Below, piece after piece: positions 36,429-45,775 of a DNA stretch of 64,000 nt. The translations under genes were made by a program, and so were the position numbers. Below the pieces are notes generated by a model. That model searched no databases and had not been told where the DNA came from. It was given only the letters and a program-made list of their open reading frames with translations. This DNA is from Fontibacterium universale (GTDB taxonomy: Bacteria > Pseudomonadota > Alphaproteobacteria > Pelagibacterales > Pelagibacteraceae), in contig CBDEAT010000001.1 of assembly GCA_965236175.1 (NCBI GenBank), forward strand, positions 62,001 through 126,000, in the 5' to 3' direction. How positions within the stretch are numbered: position 1 is the first letter of the stretch; every line of letters begins with the position of its first letter.

Positions 36429-38189
36429 CTAGACTTTTTTTGATGCTACAATCTGGTCTTTTAAGGATAAAAGTTCGTTATACTGTGCCTCGTTCATATT
36501 TTTAGACAATGATTCTTCAGCATCTTTTAATTTACTCTCAAGTTTTAAATTATTAACTTGTTCAATCAAATCTTCTAAAAAGTTATCAAATTTTTCTTCA
36601 TTTAAATTTTCTGAAATCCCTTTTATAGATGAAAACTCATTTATATCTTTAATAATTTGACCGAAATTATTTTCTTCTAAATGCTTTAATAAATTAAATT
36701 CTTTGAAAGTCTCAATCTTTTCTAAAATATTTATCAAAACTTTCTTTAATTCTTCTAAATTTTTATTATGAAAACTAATTAATGAAACTTTTTCAAATTG
36801 ATTTTTTAAAATTTGAACATTATTTAAAAAAAGATACATCAAAGAAAATTCTTTTAGTTCGAAAGATGAATACCTTGTAATTTTTCTTGTGAGCTCTTTA
36901 GTCTTATTTAATGGTTTAAGATTTTTAGCTTTTCTATTGGAGAATTGTTCAAAAATTTTATTTTTAAAAAAACTTATGTAATGTTTTTTTACAGTCGAAT
37001 CTTGGATTAATAGACACAAGTCCATTATTTTTTTCTCAAATCCAGCTCTTTCTTCTGGTTGCTCTGATTGCAAGTCTTGTAAATTATTTTCAAAAATAAA
37101 GTTACCAATATCAATTTTTTGATCCAATAAACTTTCAAAATTATTTCTTCCATTCTTCCTCACAAAAGAATCTGGATCAAAACCATTTGGCAAAATCAAA
37201 AATGATAATGAATAATTTGGCTTCATATGAGCAATTAACTTTTCAGAAATTTTGTGAGCAGCATTTTGTCCGCTCCTATCACCATCAAAACAAACTACGG
37301 GATCATTAAAATAACGCCATATTAAATTTAGATGAGATTCAGTCATTGCTGTACCAAGCGTTGCAACTACATTTTTAAAACCAGCCTGATAAAGACTAAT
37401 CGCATCCATGTATCCCTCAACAACAAAAACAATTCCGCTTTGTTTGTTTTCGTTCTTTGCGTTATTCAAGTTATATAAATTAAAACCTTTTTTAAAAAAT
37501 TCAGTTTCTGGAGAGTTAATATATTTTGCTAAGTAATTCTGACTTAATGCTCTTCCGCCAAATCCAATAACTTTATTATTGTAATCAAAAATTGGAAAAA
37601 TTAATCTGTTTTTAAATCGATCAATAAGTTTATTATTTTTTTCATCATGAAAAAATACTCCGCTCTCAATAAGTTCTTTTTGATTAAAATTACTAAACAA
37701 CGAAACATTCAGACCATATTCACCTGAATAGCCTATTTTAAATGTGGACAATATTTCCTGCGTCAAACCTCTACCTAGAGCGTATTTTTTAACACTCTCA
37801 TTTTCGGAAAAGTTTTTTTGATAATTCTGCAAAGCAATTGTTAATATTTCGTCATATTTTTTTCTTTTATTTTCTACTTCAATATTTTCTTTGGTAAATT
37901 TAAATACTGGCATACCAGCTTTTGCTGCTAACTTTCTAACTGCATCACCAAAATTTAATTTTTCAACCTTAACTAAAAAATCAAAAATATTTCCATGCTC
38001 GCCTGAGCTAAAACAATGATAAAATCCTTTTTCATCATTAATAGTAAACGATGGGGTTTTTTCTTTAGAAAATGGAGATAGACCAACAAATTCCCTGCCT
38101 CTTCTTTTTAATTGAACTGAAGCTCCTACTATGTCGGAAACTTTTATTCTTTGTTTGATCTCTTCTAAGTACTCTTTTGGAAATTTCAT
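36429..38189 (-). CDS. dnaG: DNA primase
   Basis: Makes RNA primers for replication. Zinc-binding-like domain (1-100), TOPRIM domain with FVVEGYMDAISLYQAG (about 260) and CFDGDRSGQNAA (about 305), and a C-terminal helicase-binding region. 586 aa. In the N-terminal domain three of the four CHC2 zinc ligands are replaced: Ser38, Ser41 and Ser62 stand where Cys, His and Cys are usual; only Cys59 remains. It overlaps yqeY by 4 bases, forming a yqeY-dnaG-rpoD unit. Confidence 0.95.
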   Translation of the reverse strand: MKFPKEYLEEIKQRIKVSDIVGASVQLKRRGREFVGLSPFSKEKTPSFTINDEKGFYHCFSSGEHGNIFDFLVKVEKLNFGDAVRKLAAKAGMPVFKFTKENIEVENKRKKYDEILTIALQNYQKNFSENESVKKYALGRGLTQEILSTFKIGYSGEYGLNVSLFSNFNQKELIESGVFFHDEKNNKLIDRFKNRLIFPIFDYNNKVIGFGGRALSQNYLAKYINSPETEFFKKGFNLYNLNNAKNENKQSGIVFVVEGYMDAISLYQAGFKNVVATLGTAMTESHLNLIWRYFNDPVVCFDGDRSGQNAAHKISEKLIAHMKPNYSLSFLILPNGFDPDSFVRKNGRNNFESLLDQKIDIGNFIFENNLQDLQSEQPEERAGFEKKIMDLCLLIQDSTVKKHYISFFKNKIFEQFSNRKAKNLKPLNKTKELTRKITRYSSFELKEFSLMYLFLNNVQILKNQFEKVSLISFHNKNLEELKKVLINILEKIETFKEFNLLKHLEENNFGQIIKDINEFSSIKGISENLNEEKFDNFLEDLIEQVNNLKLESKLKDAEESLSKNMNEAQYNELLSLKDQIVASKKV

Positions 38190-38650
38190 TTACTTAGTAG
38201 TTCTTTTAATAATGCTCCTGCTTTAGAAAAATCTATACTCCCAGAATATTTGGACTTTAAAATTGCCATTGCTTTTCCCATATCCTTGATTGAGGCCGCA
38301 CCTGAATCTTTAATCGCACCTTCACAAGCTTTTTTGGTTTCGTTCTCATCTAATTGCTTTGGAAGAAATTCTTGAATAATATTTATTTCTTTATCTTCTT
38401 TTTCTGCCAAATCATTTCTTAAAGCTTTTTTATAAATGTCTAATGATTCTCTTCTTTGTTTTAACATTTTATTAAGAACTGCAATGACATCTTCATCTTT
38501 AATTGAAGTGTCCTTAACTCCAGCTCCTCTTTTTTCAATTTCTTTATCTTTCAGAGCAGAAACAATGAGTCTTAAAGTAAGAACCTTATCTTTGTCCTGT
38601 TTAAGTGCTGATTCTTTTAATTGAGCATTTACCTTATCTAATAAATTCAT
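38186..38650 (-). CDS. yqeY: GatB/YqeY domain-containing protein
   Basis: 154-aa cytoplasmic protein of the YqeY family, related to the tail domain of the GatB subunit of the tRNA-dependent amidotransferase. Recognised from LRLIVSALKDKEIEKRG, the ILNKMLKQRRES-like helix and DMGKAMAILKSKY. Its function is not established; the fold suggests tRNA contact. It is the first gene of the yqeY-dnaG-rpoD unit, divergent from carA across 123 bases. Confidence 0.88.
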   Translation of the reverse strand: MNLLDKVNAQLKESALKQDKDKVLTLRLIVSALKDKEIEKRGAGVKDTSIKDEDVIAVLNKMLKQRRESLDIYKKALRNDLAEKEDKEINIIQEFLPKQLDENETKKACEGAIKDSGAASIKDMGKAMAILKSKYSGSIDFSKAGALLKELLSK

Positions 38651-38703
38651 AAGTTTTAAATTACTCTAAATAATCCAATTGCTCAAAAGAAAATATTACC
38701 AAC

Positions 38704-38732
38704 TTGACTGGCGATTAACTTTTTCATAATGT
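38704..38732 (+). promoter_or_regulatory. Possible promoter of carAB
   Basis: TTGACT at 38704-38709 is followed by CATAAT at 38725-38730 (15-base spacer) or TAATGT at 38727-38732 (17-base spacer), in the 123-base divergent gap between yqeY and carA. Confidence 0.35.
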
Positions 38733-38773
38733 TCGCCAACTTTTAAATAACTTAAAAGCTCTTAACTCATGGG

Positions 38774-39973
38774 TTGTATTTGTCTAAAGAAACTAATTTA
38801 GAAATTAAATACAAAATAAAAAATTCTATTAATCCTAATGCTATTTTAATTCTTGAAGATGGAGAAGAATTCCATGGATTTGGAATTGGTGCTTACGGAA
38901 TTTCTTCTGGTGAAATATGCTTTAATACTTCAATTACTGGTTACCAAGAAATACTAACTGATCCTTCTTACTCTGGACAAATTATAAATTTTACTTTCCC
39001 TCATATCGGAAATGTGGGTGCTAATAATGAAGATTTAGAGGGTGATAAAACTTGGGTTAAAGGTGCAATATTCAGTGCTGAAGTATCACATTCATCGAAT
39101 TACAGAGCTTTAGAAAATTTAGATCAGTGGTTAAAAAAAAATAATATCACTGCAATTTATGGAATTGATACTAGAAAACTTACTTTAAAAATAAGAAAGT
39201 TTGGGCCAAAAAAAGCTACGATAGCTTTCAGAGAAGATGGCAAACATAATGTAAAAGAACTTTTAGAAATTACAAAAAGATTACCAAGCTTAGAAAATTC
39301 AGATCTTACTAGAGAAGTTACTTGTAAAAAATCTTATCAATGGATTGGTAATAAATTATGGAATTCAAAAGGATATGAAGTTCAAAAGAATAATAAATAT
39401 AATATTGTTGCAATTGATTACGGCATTAAAACTAATATTTTAAGAAATTTCTCTGAACTAGGATGCAAAGTAACTGTTGTCCCCTCAACAACTGTTGCTA
39501 AGGATATACTTGCTTTAAAACCAGATGGTGTTTTTTTATCTAATGGACCTGGAGATCCAGATCTTACTGGAAAATATGCAATTAAAATAATTCAAGAAAT
39601 AATATCTTCAAATACTCCTGTATTTGGAATATGCCTGGGCCACCAATTACTAGCTTTAAGTCTTGGTGCAAAAACAAAAAGAATGCATCAGGGTCACAGA
39701 GGCGCAAACCATCCTGTTAAAAATTTAACAAATAATAAAGTAGAAATTACAAGTCAAAATCATGGGTTTGAAGTTACAAAAGATAGTTTACCTAAAGACG
39801 TTGAAGTTACTCATGTTTCCCTTTTTGATACTTCTATTGAAGGCATAAAATCAAAAATTAAACCTGTATTTTCTGTGCAGTATCATCCGGAAGCATCACC
39901 GGGTCCGCATGATAGCAATTACCTTTTTAAAGATTTTATAAATTTAATAGAAAAAAATAAAATTAATGCCTAA
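38774..39973 (+). CDS. carA: Carbamoyl-phosphate synthase small (glutaminase) subunit
   Basis: Supplies ammonia from glutamine for carbamoyl phosphate, used in pyrimidine and arginine synthesis. N-terminal CarA domain (ILILEDGEEFHGFGIGA), class I amidotransferase domain with nucleophile Cys in VFGICLGHQLL (about 296) and the His/Glu pair in QYHPEASPGP. 399 aa. No ATG is available before the conserved N-terminus, so a TTG is used, at 38774 (or 38780); an in-frame stop at 38753 limits extension. It overlaps carB by 8 bases. Confidence 0.95.
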   Translation: MYLSKETNLEIKYKIKNSINPNAILILEDGEEFHGFGIGAYGISSGEICFNTSITGYQEILTDPSYSGQIINFTFPHIGNVGANNEDLEGDKTWVKGAIFSAEVSHSSNYRALENLDQWLKKNNITAIYGIDTRKLTLKIRKFGPKKATIAFREDGKHNVKELLEITKRLPSLENSDLTREVTCKKSYQWIGNKLWNSKGYEVQKNNKYNIVAIDYGIKTNILRNFSELGCKVTVVPSTTVAKDILALKPDGVFLSNGPGDPDLTGKYAIKIIQEIISSNTPVFGICLGHQLLALSLGAKTKRMHQGHRGANHPVKNLTNNKVEITSQNHGFEVTKDSLPKDVEVTHVSLFDTSIEGIKSKIKPVFSVQYHPEASPGPHDSNYLFKDFINLIEKNKINA

Positions 39974-42900
39974 AAGAAAAGATATAAAATCAATTTTAGT
40001 TATTGGAGCTGGACCTATTATTATTGGTCAAGCATGCGAATTTGATTACTCGGGAACGCAAGCTTGTAAAGCACTGAGATCTGATGGTTATAGAATTATT
40101 CTAATCAACTCAAATCCAGCAACTATTATGACCGATCCTGATGTTGCTGATAAAACTTATATTGAACCCATTACCACTGAAATTATAGAAGAGATTATTA
40201 AGAAAGAAAAACCTGATGCAATATTACCGACTATGGGAGGTCAAACTGCGCTTAATGCTGCTATGGCACTTAAGAAAGAGGGAATTTTAGAAAAATATAA
40301 TATTGAATTAATAGGAGCCAATTCTGAAGCCATAGAGAATGCTGAAGACAGAGAAAAATTTAAAAAAAATATGACTGATATTGGTCTTGAATGTGCAAAG
40401 TCTATAATTTGCAGATCAATTGAAGATGCAAAGAAAAGTTTAAAATCAATTGGCCTACCAGCAATTATAAGACCTTCGTTTACTCTTGGAGGATCTGGCG
40501 GTGGAATTGCTTATACTGAAGAAGAGTACTTAAAAATTATAGCAAATGGTCTTGATCTTTCTCCAACAAAAGAAGTTTTAATAGAAGAATCTTTATTAGG
40601 ATGGAAAGAGTTTGAAATGGAAGTAGTTAGAGATAAAAACGATAACTGCATAATTATTTGCTCCATTGAAAATGTTGATCCAATGGGAATTCACACTGGC
40701 GACTCTATTACTGTAGCCCCTGCATTAACTTTGACTGACAAAGAATATCAGATCATGAGAGATGCCTCTTTTAAATGTATTAGAAAAATTGGAGTTGAAA
40801 CAGGAGGTTCTAACGTTCAATTCGCAATCAATCCAAAAAATGGAAGAATGATTATTATTGAAATGAATCCAAGGGTTTCTAGATCTTCTGCGCTAGCTTC
40901 AAAAGCAACTGGATTTCCAATAGCAAAGGTGGCTGCAAAACTCGCTGTTGGCTACACTTTGGATGAATTAAAGAATGAAATTACAGGAACAACCCCTGCC
41001 TCGTTCGAGCCTACTATTGATTATGTAGTGACAAAAATTCCAAGATTTGCATTTGAAAAATTTAAAAATACTGAGGCAATACTAGGGACAGCAATGAAGT
41101 CTGTTGGTGAAGTAATGTCTATCGGAGGAAACTTTAAAGAATCCGTTCAAAAAGCATTGGGTTCATTAGAAATTGGACTTGATGGCTTTGATCTAAACGA
41201 AGAAATAAATATGCAAGATTTAAAAAAGAAACTCATAGAGAGAACACCTCAAAAAATACTTTTTGTAGCTGAAGCTTTTAGAAGAGATTTGAAACTAGAC
41301 GAAATTTATGAAATGACAAAAATAGATAAATGGTTTTTAGAACAGATACAGGAACTAGTTATTGTAGAAACTCAAATTAAAAATGAAGATGTTTTAAATA
41401 ACAAAGAAAAACTCCAATATATTAAATCAATAGGTTTTTCAGATAAAAAAATTGCCAATATTTTAAAAATAAAAAGTAATGAAGTAAGATCTGCTAGGAA
41501 TAAATTTAAAATTCATCCTATATATAAAAAGATTGATACGTGCGCCGGAGAGTTTGAATCTAAAACACCCTATATGTACTCTACTTATGGAAGTAGCGAT
41601 CTAAGTGCTTGCGAGTCTGAGCCAACAAATAAAAAAAAGGTTATTATTCTTGGTAGCGGACCGAACAGAATAGGACAAGGAGTAGAATTTGATTACTGCT
41701 GTTGTCAGGCAAGTTACGCATTAAAAGAAGTTAATTATGAAACCATCATGATTAACTGTAATCCTGAAACAGTCTCAACCGATTATGATACGAGTGATAG
41801 ATTATATTTTGAGCCTTTGACTGAAGAGCACGTAATTGAAATTATTAATAAAGAAAAAAGCAACGGTTCTCTCTTTGGTGTCATAGTTCAATTTGGAGGT
41901 CAAACACCGTTAAAGCTTGCAAAATTTATTCATGAAAATAATATTCCAATCTTAGGTACTCAACTTGAATCTATTGATCTTGCTGAGGATAGAGAAAAGT
42001 TTAAAAATTTTGTAATCAAAGAAGAGTTGCTTCAAGCAGAAAGTGGACTAGCAAGATCTGAAGCTGAAGCACTTGAAATCGCAAAAAAAATAAATTTCCC
42101 AATAGTCATTAGACCTTCATATGTTTTGGGCGGTAGAGCTATGGAAATTGTATACGATGAAGACCATCTTAAAAAATATATAAAAGAAGCGGTTAAAGTT
42201 TCAGGAAAAGAACCTGTTCTAATAGATAAATTTATTAATGATGCAATTGAAGTTGATGTTGATGCTATTTGCGATGGCAAAGATGTTTTTATTGCAGGGA
42301 TAATGGAACATATTGAAGAGGCAGGAATTCATTCTGGAGATTCTGCATGTTGCATTCCTCCATATTCATTAAAACAAAATATTATCGATGAAATATCAAA
42401 ACAAACAAAGAAGATTGCCTTTGGCTTAAAAGTATTAGGACTTTTAAATATTCAATTTGCTGTAAAAGATGATCGAGTTTATGTCTTAGAAGTAAATCCA
42501 AGAGCCAGCAGAACCGTTCCTTTTGTAGCTAAATCTATTGGAGTTCCAGTTGCAAAAATAGCAACAAAAGTCATGACAGGTTTAAAATTAAAAGATCTAA
42601 ATTTAAATAAAAAAAATCATAAATTATATTCTGTTAAAGAAGCTGTGTTTCCTTTTAACAAATTTCCAAATGTGGATACGTTGTTGGGGCCTGAAATGAA
42701 ATCAACAGGAGAAGTTATGGGAATTGATAAAACATTTGGTCTTGCTTTTGCAAAAAGTCAATTTGCAACTGGTAACAAAATTCCAAAATCTGGTGTTGCT
42801 TTCTTGTCCGTTAAAAAAGATGACAGAAAACATATTCTGAAAATTGCACAAGAACTAAAAAAAACAGGATTTGATATTATTGGAACTTCTGGAACTTCTG

Positions 42901-43181
42901 ATTTTTTAAATTCATCAGGAGTTGAATGTAAAAAAATTAATAAAGTCATGGAAGGAAAGCCTCATATTGAAGATTCTCTTAACGCTAAGAAAATTGCTTT
43001 AGTTATAAATACATCTCAAGGTAAACAATCTATAAAAGACTCTTTCTCTCTTAGAAGAGCAGCTCTTACAAGTGGTACTCCCTACTACACGACTATTGCT
43101 GGAGCTAATGCAATTACTGAAGCTATTAAATCTTTAAAGAATTATAAATTTGAAGTTCTAGCTTTGCAGGATATAAATTAA
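39966..43181 (+). CDS. carB: Carbamoyl-phosphate synthase large subunit
   Basis: Makes carbamoyl phosphate from bicarbonate, ammonia and two ATP. Two homologous halves each carry an ATP-grasp domain (first half VIGAGPIIIGQACEFDYSGTQA and PAIIRPSFTLGGSGGG; second half GSGPNRIGQGVEFDYCCCQA and IVIRPSYVLGGRAMEIVY), then an MGS-like allosteric domain at about 940-1071. 1071 aa is the normal length. The final stop overlaps the convergent oxygenase gene by 4 bases. Confidence 0.97.
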   Translation: MPKRKDIKSILVIGAGPIIIGQACEFDYSGTQACKALRSDGYRIILINSNPATIMTDPDVADKTYIEPITTEIIEEIIKKEKPDAILPTMGGQTALNAAMALKKEGILEKYNIELIGANSEAIENAEDREKFKKNMTDIGLECAKSIICRSIEDAKKSLKSIGLPAIIRPSFTLGGSGGGIAYTEEEYLKIIANGLDLSPTKEVLIEESLLGWKEFEMEVVRDKNDNCIIICSIENVDPMGIHTGDSITVAPALTLTDKEYQIMRDASFKCIRKIGVETGGSNVQFAINPKNGRMIIIEMNPRVSRSSALASKATGFPIAKVAAKLAVGYTLDELKNEITGTTPASFEPTIDYVVTKIPRFAFEKFKNTEAILGTAMKSVGEVMSIGGNFKESVQKALGSLEIGLDGFDLNEEINMQDLKKKLIERTPQKILFVAEAFRRDLKLDEIYEMTKIDKWFLEQIQELVIVETQIKNEDVLNNKEKLQYIKSIGFSDKKIANILKIKSNEVRSARNKFKIHPIYKKIDTCAGEFESKTPYMYSTYGSSDLSACESEPTNKKKVIILGSGPNRIGQGVEFDYCCCQASYALKEVNYETIMINCNPETVSTDYDTSDRLYFEPLTEEHVIEIINKEKSNGSLFGVIVQFGGQTPLKLAKFIHENNIPILGTQLESIDLAEDREKFKNFVIKEELLQAESGLARSEAEALEIAKKINFPIVIRPSYVLGGRAMEIVYDEDHLKKYIKEAVKVSGKEPVLIDKFINDAIEVDVDAICDGKDVFIAGIMEHIEEAGIHSGDSACCIPPYSLKQNIIDEISKQTKKIAFGLKVLGLLNIQFAVKDDRVYVLEVNPRASRTVPFVAKSIGVPVAKIATKVMTGLKLKDLNLNKKNHKLYSVKEAVFPFNKFPNVDTLLGPEMKSTGEVMGIDKTFGLAFAKSQFATGNKIPKSGVAFLSVKKDDRKHILKIAQELKKTGFDIIGTSGTSDFLNSSGVECKKINKVMEGKPHIEDSLNAKKIALVINTSQGKQSIKDSFSLRRAALTSGTPYYTTIAGANAITEAIKSLKNYKFEVLALQDIN

Positions 43182-43834
43182 TTAACTTTCCAATCAGTTT
43201 CGAAAGTCACATAATTTACTTGAAGACATCTTCTGTCTCTTTTGATCTCTTTTTTCTCTAATCCATGCCAAGTATCAGGACCGCTTGTAAAAACATATCC
43301 ATAATTATTTTTATAAGGAACAGTTTTTACTAACTTTAAATTCTTATCATAGAAATCTGTGCCCAACTCTTCAGATTCATAATTATCTGGATTTGCAAAT
43401 AATAGGCAGGACATTAATTTTTCTTTAATGTCGCAATGGGGTTTTAGCCAAAAACCAACTCTATCAGCTATAATTTCAACTCGCACATAAGCTTTGCTTA
43501 AATCTTTTTTAATTTTTGAACCAACATATTGAGCTGTTTCCATTTTACATAATTCATCGATAAATTTTTTTAAATGCGGATAGTCTTTATAATTATCCTT
43601 TGTAACAAATTCTCTTATCTTTCCTGCTTTTCCACCGGTTGGATCTCCAGATCTATATGTCCCTGCACCACCATCTACTGCTCTAGTGCCATCAAAATCA
43701 ATTTTAATTTCCGGGACTTTCGCCTCACAAATTTCTTTTATTTGTCCGTCAGTTAAAGGTTCGGTTAACTCCCAGTGATCAAATGGATAGTTCGAATAAG
43801 CTGATTTATTTTGAAATGATTTTAAAAAACTCAT
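43178..43834 (-). CDS. 2-oxoglutarate/Fe(II)-dependent oxygenase superfamily protein
   Basis: 218-aa protein with the Fe(II) triad His133-x-Asp135 (KPHCDIKEKL) and His190 (DTWHGLEKKEI), and Arg201/202 placed to bind 2-oxoglutarate. This is the double-stranded beta-helix fold of prolyl-hydroxylase-like enzymes. The substrate is unknown. I chose the ATG at 43834, 5 bases after the ELM1-family stop; a longer reading from 43906 would run 67 bases into that gene and adds a basic, unconserved stretch. Likely co-transcribed with the ELM1-family gene. The stop overlaps carB. Confidence 0.8.
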   Translation of the reverse strand: MSFLKSFQNKSAYSNYPFDHWELTEPLTDGQIKEICEAKVPEIKIDFDGTRAVDGGAGTYRSGDPTGGKAGKIREFVTKDNYKDYPHLKKFIDELCKMETAQYVGSKIKKDLSKAYVRVEIIADRVGFWLKPHCDIKEKLMSCLLFANPDNYESEELGTDFYDKNLKLVKTVPYKNNYGYVFTSGPDTWHGLEKKEIKRDRRCLQVNYVTFETDWKVN

Positions 43835-43839
43835 TAATA

Positions 43840-44784
43840 TTAATTTAACCTTTCTTTTATTATTCTCGCAATACGTTTTGTCTCGTCTAATTCTGGATAA
43901 CTCCAATTATCAATATTTTCTCCTAAAAATTTAATAATCCCCTTCTCTCTAAAACTATTAAGAAAATACTCAAACCTATTATTTCTTCTCTTGGCCTTCA
44001 TTTTAGCCACAAATATTGGCTTTTGTGTGATCGCGCACTCAGAAATCATTGAAGTAGAATCGCAAGTTACAATAATTTTTTGTGATAATTTCAGAGCTGA
44101 TAAATAAAATTCTTTACTAACAAAATCAATAATAACCGCAGAATTTAAAAAAAACTTTTTAGCAAAATCAATAATATTGTCTGGTGTTCTTCTTGATCTA
44201 ACAAGAATTAATTTAAAACCTTTGTCTAAAAAATTATCCTTTATTGATAAAAAAATATTTCCAAGATCAATCTCGTTAAAATCATAATATCTATTAGGGC
44301 CTCCCAAGATTAAAGAAACAATCTTGTCTTTTTCAGATAAATTATATTTTGAGAAAAAATTATTACTATTATCAATCTCTTGTTTAGTAATATAATGAAG
44401 AGCTCCAAACGTGCTTAATACGTTGCTTCCTTTTATTTGATCATGCTCCGGAGCAACAATTAAATCAAAATTTGAAAAATTAACTTTAGGGTTCTGAATA
44501 TGAATATTGAATAAATTCTTATTATTTCTTTTTAAAAACAAAGAAGAAATAATACTATTTTTTCCGCATGAAATCAGGACCTGATCCTCTATTTGCTCTG
44601 GAATTTTTCCATCAATAACAAATTTGCTAACAGGAACTAAGTTTATAGGAAAGTATCTCCAGGGTTTTTTTAAATTTACAAAACAATGATTAAAATCCAA
44701 TTTTAAAGCTTTTGCTAAACCTTCTACTTGGCTCACCATTCCATGAGCTCCCTCTGTTAATAATAATGCTTTAAAATATCTCAT
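43840..44784 (-). CDS. ELM1/GtrOC1-like family protein (mitochondrial fission ELM1 homologue)
   Basis: 314-aa protein resembling the ELM1 family, which is spread through alphaproteobacteria and gave plants a mitochondrial fission factor. Family segments seen: LLTEGAHGMVSQVEGLAKAL at the start, LIVAPEHDQIKGSNVLSTFGALH, SLILGGPNRYYDF and VTCDSTSMISECAITQKPIFV. The last resembles the donor site of GT-B glycosyltransferases, so a sugar-transfer role in the envelope is plausible but unproven. It is upstream of the oxygenase gene (5 bases) and divergent from trxB. Confidence 0.8.
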   Translation of the reverse strand: MRYFKALLLTEGAHGMVSQVEGLAKALKLDFNHCFVNLKKPWRYFPINLVPVSKFVIDGKIPEQIEDQVLISCGKNSIISSLFLKRNNKNLFNIHIQNPKVNFSNFDLIVAPEHDQIKGSNVLSTFGALHYITKQEIDNSNNFFSKYNLSEKDKIVSLILGGPNRYYDFNEIDLGNIFLSIKDNFLDKGFKLILVRSRRTPDNIIDFAKKFFLNSAVIIDFVSKEFYLSALKLSQKIIVTCDSTSMISECAITQKPIFVAKMKAKRRNNRFEYFLNSFREKGIIKFLGENIDNWSYPELDETKRIARIIKERLN

Positions 44785-44831
44785 TGTTTAAAATGATAAT
44801 TAATTATAAGTATTATAAATTAAAATCTACA

Positions 44832-45773
44832 ATGAATGTCGATAAAATAAATAAAGTAATTATTATTGGATCTGGTCCTGCCGGATATACAGCTGCAATT
44901 TATGCTGCAAGAGCAATGCTTGAACCAGTTTTGATTGCCGGTTCCCAGCCAGGTGGTCAATTAACGATCACTACTGATGTTGAAAATTTTCCAGGTTTTG
45001 CAGATGTAATTCAGGGTCCTTGGTTAATGGAACAAATGAAAGAGCAAGCGCTAAAAGTTGGAACAAAATTCATTGAAGATCACATCTCTACAGTTAATTT
45101 TAATAAAAAACCTTTTGAAATAATTGGAGACTCTGGAACTCATTATTTTGCTGAAAGCGTTATTATTTCAACTGGCGCACAGGCAAGATGGTTGAATTTA
45201 GATTCGGAAGAAAAATATAAAGGATTTGGTGTTTCTGCCTGCGCAACTTGTGACGGATTCTTTTATAAAAATAAAGATGTCGTTGTTGTCGGGGGTGGAA
45301 ATTCTGCAGTTGAGGAATCTTTATTCCTTACTAATTTTGCAAAAAAAATAACACTAGTTCACAGAAAAAGTGAATTAAAAGCAGAGAAATTATTACAAAA
45401 AAAATTATTTTCTAATCCTAAAATTAATGTGATTTGGGATAGCGTTGTTTCAGAAATTATTGGAACAGAAAATCCTAAAGGAGTGACTGCCGTTAAATTA
45501 AAAAATATCAAAACAAATACCGTCACAGAACTTCAAACTCATGGACTTTTTGTTGCAATTGGACATGATCCAGCAACAGCTTTGTTTAAAGGGCAAATTA
45601 ATATGGATGGCAGTGGTTACTTAATAACTCAGCCGGATTCTACAAAAACTAATATACCCGGAGTATTTGCTGCTGGAGACGTTAAAGATAAGATCTACAG
45701 ACAAGCTGTTACCGCTGCCGGAATGGGATGTATGGCTGCTCTTGAGGCTGAAAAGTATCTATCTAATCACTAA
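44832..45773 (+). CDS. trxB: Thioredoxin reductase
   Basis: NADPH-dependent flavoenzyme that reduces thioredoxin. FAD-binding IIIGSGPAGYTAAIYAAR, redox-active CATC in SACATCDGFF (about 134-137), NADPH-binding VVVGGGNSAVEE and C-terminal FAD motif GVFAAGDVKD. I chose the ATG at 44832 (313 aa), just before the conserved N-terminus; a TTG at 44784 would add 16 lysine/tyrosine-rich residues and touch the divergent start. Stops of trxB and aspC are 2 bases apart. Confidence 0.95.
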   Translation: MNVDKINKVIIIGSGPAGYTAAIYAARAMLEPVLIAGSQPGGQLTITTDVENFPGFADVIQGPWLMEQMKEQALKVGTKFIEDHISTVNFNKKPFEIIGDSGTHYFAESVIISTGAQARWLNLDSEEKYKGFGVSACATCDGFFYKNKDVVVVGGGNSAVEESLFLTNFAKKITLVHRKSELKAEKLLQKKLFSNPKINVIWDSVVSEIIGTENPKGVTAVKLKNIKTNTVTELQTHGLFVAIGHDPATALFKGQINMDGSGYLITQPDSTKTNIPGVFAAGDVKDKIYRQAVTAAGMGCMAALEAEKYLSNH

Positions 45774-45775
45774 GA

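Noticed and set aside
38729..38746. Five-codon reading frame upstream of carA as a regulatory leader peptide
   Set aside because: It has no pyrimidine- or arginine-related codon run and no attenuator structure; short frames are expected by chance here.
43835..43906. Longer N-terminus for the 2OG oxygenase
   Set aside because: It would overlap the upstream ELM1-family gene by 67 bases and adds a basic, unconserved stretch; the ATG at 43834 fits the spacing.
44784..44831. TTG-initiated extension of trxB
   Set aside because: It shares bases with the divergent start codon and adds Lys/Tyr-rich residues not seen in TrxB; ATG at 44832 is better.
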